The notes under the pieces are model-generated. The model worked only from the letters and a program-made list of their open reading frames with translations. It made no database searches and was not told the DNA's origin. A program made the translations under genes and the position numbers. Below are positions 25,285 through 33,267 of a DNA stretch of 60,351 nt, in pieces (positions within the stretch are counted from its first letter, which is position 1; every line of letters starts with the position of its first letter). The stretch covers positions 1 through 60,351 of the IMG/VR virus record IMGVR_UViG_3300048833_000402; one strand, 5' to 3'. The DNA comes from a virus.

Positions 25285-26118
25285 ATGATCTCCGATCGGA
25301 AAGACATCATCCGAATGGAGCTGGAGGCGGGAACCGGGGCCGCGATCGGCATGGCGGTCGACCAAAGCGGGACCAGGACTGGTCTGCGCCTCTGGTTCGC
25401 CGATCTGGACGAGCGCCACGGCCCCGTGGCGGAGCTGCGTCCCTACGGGATCCGGGGATATCGCGTGGCGCTTGGCTTCGGGAAGTTTGCGGGTGAAGTT
25501 GTCCGCCAGATACAGGCCGCAGGCGCAGAAGACGTCGGGTTGGCACGCGCCTTGGTGGCGTCGATCAGCCCAGCGGTGGATCTCCAAGTATCTGGCCACG
25601 GCAGGGATGATTGGTATGTGGATTCCGGAGCTTTCAAGATCACAGCAACAGCCCGAGGATTGCCAGACGATCAGGACGAAGCCGTTGCCAAAATCTGCCG
25701 AGATGTAGTCGTGCCGTTGCTGGCCGCCATGGCGGAACTTATCGGTTATGATGTCATCGAGGAGGAGGACGATGACCGTGCGCACGCCTATGAGGGCGCA
25801 ATCCTAATCTCGACAATCCGGCGACGCGAACGAAACCCGCGAAACCGCCTGCTCTGCATCCGGCTGCATGGCGAGAAATGCGCGTGCTGCGGCATAGAGC
25901 CGAGGTCAGTCTATGGTGAAGCAGGAAGCATCATCGAAGTTCATCATCTCGAGGCCCTGTCCCTTCTGGCCGTGCCCCGCGCATACGATCCGGCGATCGA
26001 TCTGGCACCGCTCTGTCCTAACTGCCACCGCGCCGTGCATACGAGACGCCCGATACCCTTCTCCCTTTCGGAATTGCAGGCGCTCATGTCACCGCACGTA
26101 GACCAGGCGGCCATCTGA
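25285..26118 (+). CDS. HNH endonuclease (likely restriction nuclease)
   Basis: This 277-aa protein has a C-terminal HNH domain with two zinc-type cysteine pairs: CACCGIEPRS, then IIEVHHLEAL (catalytic HH) and LAPLCPNCHRAVHTRRP. The first about 170 residues form a domain I do not recognise with certainty (acidic linker EEEDDDR near 160), resembling MrcB-like N-terminal modules that read DNA modification. The ATG is 2 bases after the ATPase stop and the stop overlaps the helicase start (TGATG). It is the best candidate in the operon for the DNA-cutting subunit. Confidence 0.8.
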   Translation: MISDRKDIIRMELEAGTGAAIGMAVDQSGTRTGLRLWFADLDERHGPVAELRPYGIRGYRVALGFGKFAGEVVRQIQAAGAEDVGLARALVASISPAVDLQVSGHGRDDWYVDSGAFKITATARGLPDDQDEAVAKICRDVVVPLLAAMAELIGYDVIEEEDDDRAHAYEGAILISTIRRRERNPRNRLLCIRLHGEKCACCGIEPRSVYGEAGSIIEVHHLEALSLLAVPRAYDPAIDLAPLCPNCHRAVHTRRPIPFSLSELQALMSPHVDQAAI

Positions 26119-27938
26119 TGAACAACCTTGCCGCCCTGCCTCCAGATTTTGACACTCTGCTCGCAAAGGTTCCTGAAGGATTTTCAGTCTCAGAGCGGGT
26201 TATCGAACCGGTAGCGATCCTCTCCCGAGTATCCGGGAAGATGTCCGTGGCGCTGGGCGGCAAGCGAACGGTTCGGGGAGAAGTTCGGCTGATCGAGGCG
26301 CCATCCATTTCCCATGCTTGGATAGCGGACGGCGCAATCTTGCGTCCCTTGCCCAAGGACGCTCCAGGCTTGGTCGCAAAATGCCTTGGTGACGAAGCCC
26401 CGAACGACATTTCATATGCTACGGCTATCAGACTGCTGCGATCGCCGCCCGAGGGCCTCGAAATCGAGGCTGCACCCGATATCTTGCACTCGGGCAAGAT
26501 AGCCGCTGAGGAATTGCCGCCCGAGATCGACATCCCTGGCCTACAGGCCGACCTCTTCCCCTACCAGGCACGAGGCGTCCGATGGATGTGGGAAACGGTC
26601 AATAAGACTGCCGGTTTGATCCTTGCGGACGAGATGGGCCTCGGCAAAACGCTTCAGATCATCGCACTCCTGCTGATGGATCCACCCGAGAACGCCGCAC
26701 CGGCCCTTATCGTTTGTCCGACCAGCCTCATCGCGAATTGGGTGCGCGAGTTCGGCAAGTTCGCCCCCAGCCTCTCGCTGATGGTTCACAGGGGAGCCCA
26801 TCGTGCCGGAATCTATCGTGACCTGCAGGTCGCATCTGTGGTGATCACCACCTACGAGACGATGGTGAACGACATCTCGATCTTCTCGTCCTTTGAATGG
26901 GCATGGGTGATCTGTGACGAGGCTCAGGCCATCAAGAACCCCCACTCCAACCGTCGGCAGGCAATTGTGACGATCCCTCGCCGCAAGTCGATACCGATGA
27001 CCGGCACCCCGGTCGAGAATACCCTGATGGATCTGTGGTCGTTAGCCGATTTCGCAATCCCGGGCATGCTTGGGGACAGAACCGTCTTCGAAGTCGAGTT
27101 CCCTGACACGCTGGAGGCCGGACAGGCGCTGGGCCGCTTGACCGATCCAATCATCCTGAAAAGGCGAGTGCGTGATGTCGCCGCCGACCTTCCGGATCGC
27201 ATCGACATCGATCTGCCGTTGGAACTCGATGATGGTCTGGCCCGGCATTACGACGACGTCCGCGAAGCTACGCTGGAAAAGTACCCGGTCGCGGGCGCGC
27301 TCGTCGCTACCCTGCAGCTTCAGCTGGTCTGTGCGCATCCTTGGCTCAGGATTCCCGACGCTGCGACGGTCGACTGGGACGAAGCCAAGATCGTTACCCG
27401 TGAGGACATTCCGCTGCTTACGCCGAAGCTCGACCGAACTGTCGAACTTCTACGGGAGGCATTTGCGACCGGCCGGAAAGTCATCGTCTTTGCCCTGTTC
27501 AACCGGATCGGCGACCTGATCCGGACTGCCTGCAGGGATTTCGCCAAAACCTATTGGGGGGCGATCAACGGCTCGACCCCGCAGGAGGACCGCCAGACCA
27601 TCATCGACGAATTCTCCGCCCACGATGGGGCCGCGTGCCTAATCTTGAATCCGAAGGCGGCGGGGGCGGGGCTGAACATCACCGCGGCGACCGTCGTTAT
27701 CCATTTCACACCGGTCTGGAACCCCGCCCTCGAAGCTCAGGCGAGCGCCAGGGCGCATCGGCGTGGCCAAACCGATCCGGTCACTGTCTATCGCCTTTTC
27801 TACAAGGACACGGTGGAGGAGGTGATGATCGAACGCTCCGCCTGGAAGAGCGACCTTGCCAACGAAACCGTCCCGGTTTCCAGCCGGGACGCGGACGACC
27901 TGAGGCGCGCCCTCACCATCAGCCCGGTAAAGCCATGA
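26118..27938 (+). CDS. SNF2-family (SWI2/SNF2) DNA translocase/helicase
   Basis: This 606-aa protein has all the main SF2/SNF2 motifs: I LADEMGLGKTLQII, Ia VCPTSLIANWVREF, II CDEAQAIKN (DEAQ box), III MTGTPVENTL, and in the second RecA domain LNPKAAGAGLNI and QASARAHRRGQTDPVTVYRL. About 150 residues precede the helicase core. It probably translocates on DNA and couples target recognition to cleavage, together with the MORC ATPase and HNH protein. It is linked by overlaps to the HNH gene before and the EcoRII-N gene after. Confidence 0.9.
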   Translation: MNNLAALPPDFDTLLAKVPEGFSVSERVIEPVAILSRVSGKMSVALGGKRTVRGEVRLIEAPSISHAWIADGAILRPLPKDAPGLVAKCLGDEAPNDISYATAIRLLRSPPEGLEIEAAPDILHSGKIAAEELPPEIDIPGLQADLFPYQARGVRWMWETVNKTAGLILADEMGLGKTLQIIALLLMDPPENAAPALIVCPTSLIANWVREFGKFAPSLSLMVHRGAHRAGIYRDLQVASVVITTYETMVNDISIFSSFEWAWVICDEAQAIKNPHSNRRQAIVTIPRRKSIPMTGTPVENTLMDLWSLADFAIPGMLGDRTVFEVEFPDTLEAGQALGRLTDPIILKRRVRDVAADLPDRIDIDLPLELDDGLARHYDDVREATLEKYPVAGALVATLQLQLVCAHPWLRIPDAATVDWDEAKIVTREDIPLLTPKLDRTVELLREAFATGRKVIVFALFNRIGDLIRTACRDFAKTYWGAINGSTPQEDRQTIIDEFSAHDGAACLILNPKAAGAGLNITAATVVIHFTPVWNPALEAQASARAHRRGQTDPVTVYRLFYKDTVEEVMIERSAWKSDLANETVPVSSRDADDLRRALTISPVKP

Positions 27939-28375
27939 CGACCAAAACCTTCATCAAGACTCTCAGCGCCAATGACGTCGGAACGACAGGCGGCCACATG
28001 GGGGGCATTCTCGTTCCGAAGGGCGATGGCGAACTTCTCGCCTTCTTGCCCAAGCTTGATCCGGCAACCTTGAACCCTTCGGCGTGGATCGACTGCGAAA
28101 CGCCAAGCGGTCAAGTTCTGCGCCTTCGCTTCGTGTACTACAACAACCGAATGCATGTGCCAAATGGCACACGAAACGAATATCGGATCACCTATCTGAC
28201 AAAGTTCCTCAGGGAGGAAATGGCCAACGCGGGCGATACATTCGAGATTTCGAAGGCGGACGGGGCGGCGCGTTACAAAATCAGGGTGATCCCGATTGGC
28301 GGCAGTTCCGACGCCTCAGACGATGACGCCCCTGTCAGGATCAGACTGACGACCGGTTGGCGGCGGGTCCACTGA
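27935..28375 (+). CDS. Stand-alone EcoRII N-terminal (effector DNA-binding) domain protein
   Basis: This 146-aa protein matches the pattern of the EcoRII N-terminal domain, a B3-like DNA-binding pseudobarrel: FIKTLSANDVGTTGGHMGGI, LRFVYYNNRMHV and NGTRNEYRITYLTKFLREEM are characteristic. In EcoRII this domain binds CCWGG as an effector site and has no nuclease activity. Here it is free-standing, so the catalytic domain of EcoRII is replaced by other operon members. It overlaps the helicase stop by 4 bases. The last segment (GGSSDASDDDAPVRI) is acidic. Recognition of CCWGG is inferred from the family. Confidence 0.75.
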   Translation: MTTKTFIKTLSANDVGTTGGHMGGILVPKGDGELLAFLPKLDPATLNPSAWIDCETPSGQVLRLRFVYYNNRMHVPNGTRNEYRITYLTKFLREEMANAGDTFEISKADGAARYKIRVIPIGGSSDASDDDAPVRIRLTTGWRRVH

Positions 28376-28508
28376 ATGAAGCGTCCATCGCGGTCATCGT
28401 CGAGAGAAGGTTCCAAGGGCGACCGGGGACGATTGTCAACGCGTCGTCCTTTGTGCACACCGAAGGGCGACGGCGTGTATCACACTACGGTGTCGCTGCA
28501 GCCCCATT

Positions 28509-30680
28509 TCAATGGGACCGCACTTTGCCGGAGATCCTGATTCTGGGCGTCTCCTCATCGTCGACGTAGCCCTCTTCGCGCGCACGGCCGAGGATTTCGA
28601 CTGCGAGTATGCATTGCCGCTCGGACGGCAAGCGGCGCTCCTGCTGGCTGCAGGCCTTCAGAATACCGTCATCCTTCATCGAGAATGAGCGGCTGGAAGC
28701 GGTCCATTCGCGCAGCCTTCCCCAGAAGGCGCTGCCGAGCAAAATCACCTTTGACTGTGCCTCGATCCCGGAAATCATCGCCTCTTCGCGGCGACCATCA
28801 CGTTCGGCCGCTTTGGCTTCCTGAGGCTCTATAAGGAAGTCCTCAAGTCCGCCATCGTAGTCAACCTCGGTTCGTGCGACAGAAGACCAGCATCCCTGTT
28901 TCTTCGCCCACTCTGAAATGTTGCGGATGCCGCTGTCCGTTGCGGTGATCACGTCGGCCGCGGCCTCGCAGGCGATGAGGAAGCATTGCATCAACGCTTC
29001 CGGAACGGACTGCTCATTCCAGACCCGATCAAGATCCAGAACCTTCCCGCCCTCTTCGACGTCATGGACCAGCTTGGCAATACCGTAGGTTACGATGTTG
29101 GCCCGATAACCGCCCGGGTACCACTCTTGTCGAGGGACAGCCTTCTCGAGGGCACGGAAAATGATCACCTTCGCGATGAGGCGTTTGAACCAGGTCTCGT
29201 CATACTTTCTGTCACTGGCCGCCCACGCTTCTCCAATCTCCGATGCGAAGGCTGCGAAATTCTTCTGCGCCCCTTTGCTCACAGTGTCCGGTTTCATCCG
29301 GAACGAAAGCTCGACCTTGGCAAGATCCGTCTTGGCGAATAGCTGCGCCTTCGGATGTTCGGAGTCGAAACGCTTCCGATCGGCCCCTCCCAGCTTCGCC
29401 TGCTCCACTTGGTACTGTCCCCGCGCCCTTTCATAGAACCATTTGGTCTGCCGGTTCATGCCCGGCGCTGGAGGCGCGGAAACACGGCGCGAGTATCCTT
29501 CCATCCGCATGTGGAATGGGTGGTTCGAGAAGAAATCGGCGGCACTGACCTTGTTTTGGCTGTTCGCATACTTCGAGATGTTCGGCACGACTTGCTCGGA
29601 ACTTTCGGAAGGCACCACCGTCAGTTTGATCTGGACATGGACTCGGTCCAGGTTCTCGGGGCTGTGCTTCAATGCGGCATGCAGCGAAGCGGTCGTCTGG
29701 CCACCGTTGACGATCTGTAGGTTTTTCGCCGAAAGGATGCGGACACCTGCCCCGTCCATCTCGATGTCGACAGCGTCTGCGGTCGCGGACAGCCCATTGT
29801 TGTAGCTGAAGAACATCTCGGGTTCGCCCTTGATGGTGTCCCGGATCCCTTCGTTGACCGATTTGCGGCGCGCCTGAATGAAACTGCGGATGTTCGACTC
29901 CAGCAGTCTCGCGCCCCACTTGTCATAAATGTCAGCCAGCTGTTTGCCACGGATGACAGCCAGATAGGATGGCAGTTGCGACTCCGGACCGGAAGCTCGA
30001 AGGGCTGGAAGGCCTCCGCCGAAGTCTTCGGCAAACTTGACGACGATCTTTTCCTTGGAGCCGGTGGTTTCAACCCTGTGCAGACGGGTCAAATCCCAGA
30101 TGTTGTAGGTCACGGGGATATCGGAAATGCTGCCAGCAACGACGGCATCTGTCCGGGCGCTGTAGATCGCGTTCGTGACAAGGATCAGTTTGATCTTGGT
30201 CACGGATGGCCATGACTCTGCGATCATCGTGGCAACGCCGAATTCAGGTGACTCGATGTGCAATTGGTCCCGAAACTCCCGCCGCCGTGCGGCTGCGACG
30301 AAATTGATCAAGTGGCCAAAGTGCTTTTTGGCGTCGGCTGCGTTCAAAGTCGGCGGCTGTTCGTCGTCGAAGACTTCGCAGACTATGACGCTGAGGATGC
30401 CATCTGTTTCTCTAGGGTCACCCCCATGGCCATCGATCCGAAGGGACTTTCCGGAAGCAGACCCTCGAAAAGCACATCTGTCGGACGTCTCGATCTCGCC
30501 TTCGGCTTCCAGAGTTTCGCATAGCCGTTCGAATGCGACGTCCTCGAGCGGCAGATCAGTTTCCGCACACTCTTCCCTCAGTTCGGCAACTAGGTCTTGG
30601 TTGAATTCGACAAGCTGGTTCAAACTGGGCTCCGAAGCGCAAGGCACAGTAAAGGCGGAGGTTCTTCCGCCACACACCAC
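28509..30680 (-). CDS. AIPR (abortive infection phage resistance) family protein
   Basis: This protein of about 723 residues shows AIPR-family hallmarks in its middle: GARLLESNIRSFI, MFFSYNNGLSATAD, KNLQIVNGGQTTASLHAAL and NISKYANSQNKVSAADF. AIPR proteins include lactococcal abortive-infection proteins and occur in MORC-type R-M loci. It is transcribed towards the EcoRII-N gene, leaving a 133-base convergent gap. The GTG start at 30680 gives the longest frame; no internal ATG is near, and a GTG at 30647 is an alternative. The protein could be a nuclease or regulatory partner; activity is not evident from the residues. Confidence 0.8.
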   Translation of the reverse strand: MVCGGRTSAFTVPCASEPSLNQLVEFNQDLVAELREECAETDLPLEDVAFERLCETLEAEGEIETSDRCAFRGSASGKSLRIDGHGGDPRETDGILSVIVCEVFDDEQPPTLNAADAKKHFGHLINFVAAARRREFRDQLHIESPEFGVATMIAESWPSVTKIKLILVTNAIYSARTDAVVAGSISDIPVTYNIWDLTRLHRVETTGSKEKIVVKFAEDFGGGLPALRASGPESQLPSYLAVIRGKQLADIYDKWGARLLESNIRSFIQARRKSVNEGIRDTIKGEPEMFFSYNNGLSATADAVDIEMDGAGVRILSAKNLQIVNGGQTTASLHAALKHSPENLDRVHVQIKLTVVPSESSEQVVPNISKYANSQNKVSAADFFSNHPFHMRMEGYSRRVSAPPAPGMNRQTKWFYERARGQYQVEQAKLGGADRKRFDSEHPKAQLFAKTDLAKVELSFRMKPDTVSKGAQKNFAAFASEIGEAWAASDRKYDETWFKRLIAKVIIFRALEKAVPRQEWYPGGYRANIVTYGIAKLVHDVEEGGKVLDLDRVWNEQSVPEALMQCFLIACEAAADVITATDSGIRNISEWAKKQGCWSSVARTEVDYDGGLEDFLIEPQEAKAAERDGRREEAMISGIEAQSKVILLGSAFWGRLREWTASSRSFSMKDDGILKACSQQERRLPSERQCILAVEILGRAREEGYVDDEETPRIRISGKVRSH

Positions 30681-31081
30681 AGTAGCCTACGCGCGGAGGT
30701 CAAGCCGACGCAATGCTGTTTCCCCTTGGAGCCGTGTCCTTCAGATCGTGCTGATCTTGGGTCTTTTCAGGAACGACAGCGCCCCCTCCTCTGGTTCCTC
30801 CCTGGCCCTCAAAGTATGCGGGGGGGCGCAGCGCGGCGGTTCGCTAGCGTGAGGCATTTTCACCGGGGAAGCCAGGCGGAAGCCACCTTGCGCCTTGATG
30901 CCGGAATTCGTTTTTCAGATCAGCGGCTTACGGAATCACGATCTGGCCAGGGTGGATTCCCCGCGGGAAGCCACCTCCGGGGAAGCCAGGCGGCCAGAAG
31001 CCACCCCATTGAAGCGGTCGGATGGGGCGAGTCGAGCGTGCCCCGGCCGCCCCTTTCGGAAAGCGGCAGGGGCGTGAGGCG
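30681..31081. promoter_or_regulatory. AIPR upstream region with GGAAGCCA repeats, no gene
   Basis: This 401-base interval lies upstream of the leftward AIPR gene and downstream of the leftward WYL gene. A 17-base direct repeat CCGGGGAAGCCAGGCGG occurs at 30864-30880 and 30977-30993; each is followed after 0 or 4 bases by AAGCCACC, and a third GGGAAGCCACC is at 30964-30974. These could be operators or a dispersed genomic repeat. No frame has convincing coding character. Confidence 0.45.
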
Positions 31082-31702
31082 TCAGGCTCGCCCGGTTTCC
31101 TTGTCCAGCAGGCCCTGCAACATCGCGAGGCGATCCGCGCTGAAGTCGCCCGCCTGCGGCGTCAGCCACCGCATGGCGCGTACGAAGAACTGACGGAAGT
31201 CCTCGCGCTCCTCGCACCAGGCCAGCAGCTTCACCCCCTGCGGCGGATGCACTAGCGCAAGCGGCAGGACCGTCCGCGCGGTTTCGTTCCCCGACAGGTC
31301 GGTGTAGCCGAAGGCCACCGGTTGGCTGGTTCGGATCGCCGCGTGCAGCATGGCGAGGTCGGCGGCGGCCGCCTCCGGCATGTCCTCGGGCCAGTATTGC
31401 GCCGGGCGCACGTCGAGAAGCTGGTAGAGCCTGGCGAGGATCGCACCCTCGGGGTCGGTCTGCGACAGCCGCTCGATGGCGGCATCCGCGGCGGCGGCGG
31501 TGACGGGGTCGCCGCGATGGCCCGCGAGCGCCAGGCCACGCAGGGCCGCGTCACGCAGATCGGGGTCGAGGACCGGCGCCGGGTTCGCCATCGTGCTGGC
31601 CGCAGCGCCATTCCCGAAGCCGATCGCAGCGGCGGCACCGGCAATCCGGGTGCCCAGCGCACGGCGTGTCAGGGTCAGGGGCTTGGTGCGACCGGGTCGC
31701 AT
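31082..31702 (-). CDS. WYL-domain protein with Tat-like N-terminus
   Basis: In this 206-aa protein the second half resembles a WYL domain: AIRTSQPVAFGYTDLSGNET, RTVLPLALVHP and LLAWCEEREDFRQFFVRAM fit the pattern of strand-rich WYL modules with the R-x-F ending. WYL domains usually sense nucleic acid or nucleotide ligands and regulate phage or defence genes. The N-terminus is odd: TLTRRALGTRIAGAAAAIGF looks like a twin-arginine signal, and there is no visible DNA-binding domain. The ATG at 31702 is supported by GAGGAGGA about 6 bases upstream; a start at MANPAPVLDPD would remove the signal-like part. It may be a prophage regulator or an exported protein. Confidence 0.6.
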   Translation of the reverse strand: MRPGRTKPLTLTRRALGTRIAGAAAAIGFGNGAAASTMANPAPVLDPDLRDAALRGLALAGHRGDPVTAAAADAAIERLSQTDPEGAILARLYQLLDVRPAQYWPEDMPEAAAADLAMLHAAIRTSQPVAFGYTDLSGNETARTVLPLALVHPPQGVKLLAWCEEREDFRQFFVRAMRWLTPQAGDFSADRLAMLQGLLDKETGRA

Positions 31703-31939
31703 GGCGATTCCTCCTCAAGATGGAAAAGGCGATCTTGGTCGCACGGCGCAGCCATTCCGGTCCAGCAATTTGACGCCCCGCGCGCCATTGCCCATCGGCG
31801 TGTTTCACCTTTGCCATTGCTGTCTACCGCGTCTTCCCTGACCCGTTCATTCATTTGGAGGGGAAGATATTGAATCCGCTTCACTTTTCCGGTTGACAGA
31901 CCTGCCCCCATTGACCTACCCCTTGATCATCGAAGAATT

Positions 31940-31977
31940 GCGCCCGGAGGAACCCCCTCGCGGGCGCTCTTCATTTT
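31940..31977 (+). terminator. Hairpin with T-rich tail before the ParB-methyltransferase operon
   Basis: GCGCCCG at 31940-31946 pairs with CGGGCGC at 31961-31967 and is followed by TCTTCATTTT. It ends 27 bases before the start at 32005. The rest of the 302-base interval 31703-32004 shows no gene. It could be an attenuator in the leader of the methyltransferase genes. Confidence 0.4.
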
Positions 31978-32004
31978 CCTCCCCCATATCCCGAGCCCCG
32001 CCCC

Positions 32005-33267
32005 ATGGACCTCGTCTTCGCGCCGAGCCAGATCGAAACCTGGCCGATTGCCCGGCTGCGCCCCTATGCCCGCAATGCCAAGGTGCATGGCGACGACCAG
32101 GTGGCGAAGATCGCCGCCAGCATGGCCAAGTTCGGCTGGACCGTTCCCTGCATGGTGGCCGACGATGGCGAGTTGATCGCGGGACATGGCCGGGTGCTGG
32201 CTGCGACGATGCTCGGGCTGACCGAAGTGCCGGTGATCCGGCTCAGCCATCTCGACGAGGCGGAGCGCCGCGCCTACCGGATCGCGGACAACAAGCTGAC
32301 GGAACTGGGCGAATGGGACGAAGCCCTGCTGCGCGACGAGATCGCGGGGCTGCTGGCGGAGGATATTGACCTGACCCTGCTCGGCATCAGTGACGATGAC
32401 CTCGACGCGCTGCTGCGGGATCCGGAGGCGCTGGGCGGAGATGGCCCGGTCGAGGGCGAAGACGATGTGCCCGAGTTGCCGGTCACACCGGTGTCGGTGC
32501 CGGGCGATCTGTGGCAGCTGGGTTCCCACCGGCTGATCTGCGGCGACAGCACATCCGCCGATGTCGTCGGGCACCTGCTCGGCGATGTGCGCCCGCTCCT
32601 GATGGTGACCGACCCGCCTTACGGGGTCGAATACGATCCCTCCTGGCGGAACCAGGCTGGGGCAGCGAAGACCAAGCGCACCGGCAAGGTGCTGAACGAC
32701 GACCGTGCCGATTGGCGCGAGGCTTGGGCCCTGTTCCCCGGCGATGTCGCCTATGTCTGGCACGGTGCCCTGCACGCGGGGACGGTGGCCGACGGCCTGC
32801 TCGCCGCGGGTTTCGCCATCCGGTCGCAGATCATCTGGGCCAAGGATCGGCTGGTCCTCAGCCGCGGCGACTATCACTGGCAGCACGAACCCTGCTGGTA
32901 CGCGGTGCGCGCCAAGGGCAAGGGCCACTGGGCGGGCGACCGCAAGCAGACGACGCTGTGGCAGATCGCCAACCGGGATCAGGACGCCGACACAGTCCAC
33001 GGCACCCAGAAGCCGGTCGAATGCATGCGGCGGCCGATCCTGAACAACTCAAGCCCCGGTCAGGCGGTCTACGAGCCCTTCATGGGATCCGGCACGACGT
33101 TGATCGCGGCGGAGACGACGGGGCGGGTCTGCTTCGGGGTCGAGTTGAACCCGACCTATGTCGACGTCGCCATCGAACGTTGGCAGTCGTTCACCGGCGA
33201 AGAGGCCCTGCTGGCGGAAACTGGTGAGACCTTCGCCGCCCTGAAAGCCAAGCGGCTGGCAGCATGA
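32005..33267 (+). CDS. ParB-N / DNA adenine-type methyltransferase fusion
   Basis: In this 420-aa protein the N-terminal 110 residues are a ParB/sulfiredoxin-like domain (IARLRPYARNAKVHGDDQV, ELIAGHGRVLAATMLG, RIADNKLTE). A linker follows, and then a beta-class N6/N4 methyltransferase with catalytic motif DPPYGVEYD (about residue 205) and AdoMet motif FMGSGTTLIAAETTGR (about 360). Such fusions are common in phages and modify phage DNA against host restriction. The DPPY motif suggests adenine N6 methylation. The stop overlaps the start of a paralogue (ATGA), giving a tandem pair. Confidence 0.9.
   Translation: MDLVFAPSQIETWPIARLRPYARNAKVHGDDQVAKIAASMAKFGWTVPCMVADDGELIAGHGRVLAATMLGLTEVPVIRLSHLDEAERRAYRIADNKLTELGEWDEALLRDEIAGLLAEDIDLTLLGISDDDLDALLRDPEALGGDGPVEGEDDVPELPVTPVSVPGDLWQLGSHRLICGDSTSADVVGHLLGDVRPLLMVTDPPYGVEYDPSWRNQAGAAKTKRTGKVLNDDRADWREAWALFPGDVAYVWHGALHAGTVADGLLAAGFAIRSQIIWAKDRLVLSRGDYHWQHEPCWYAVRAKGKGHWAGDRKQTTLWQIANRDQDADTVHGTQKPVECMRRPILNNSSPGQAVYEPFMGSGTTLIAAETTGRVCFGVELNPTYVDVAIERWQSFTGEEALLAETGETFAALKAKRLAA

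Noticed and set aside
30864-31005. GGAAGCCA repeats as a CRISPR array
   Set aside because: Only two full units with unequal gaps, no regular spacers and no cas genes anywhere in the window.
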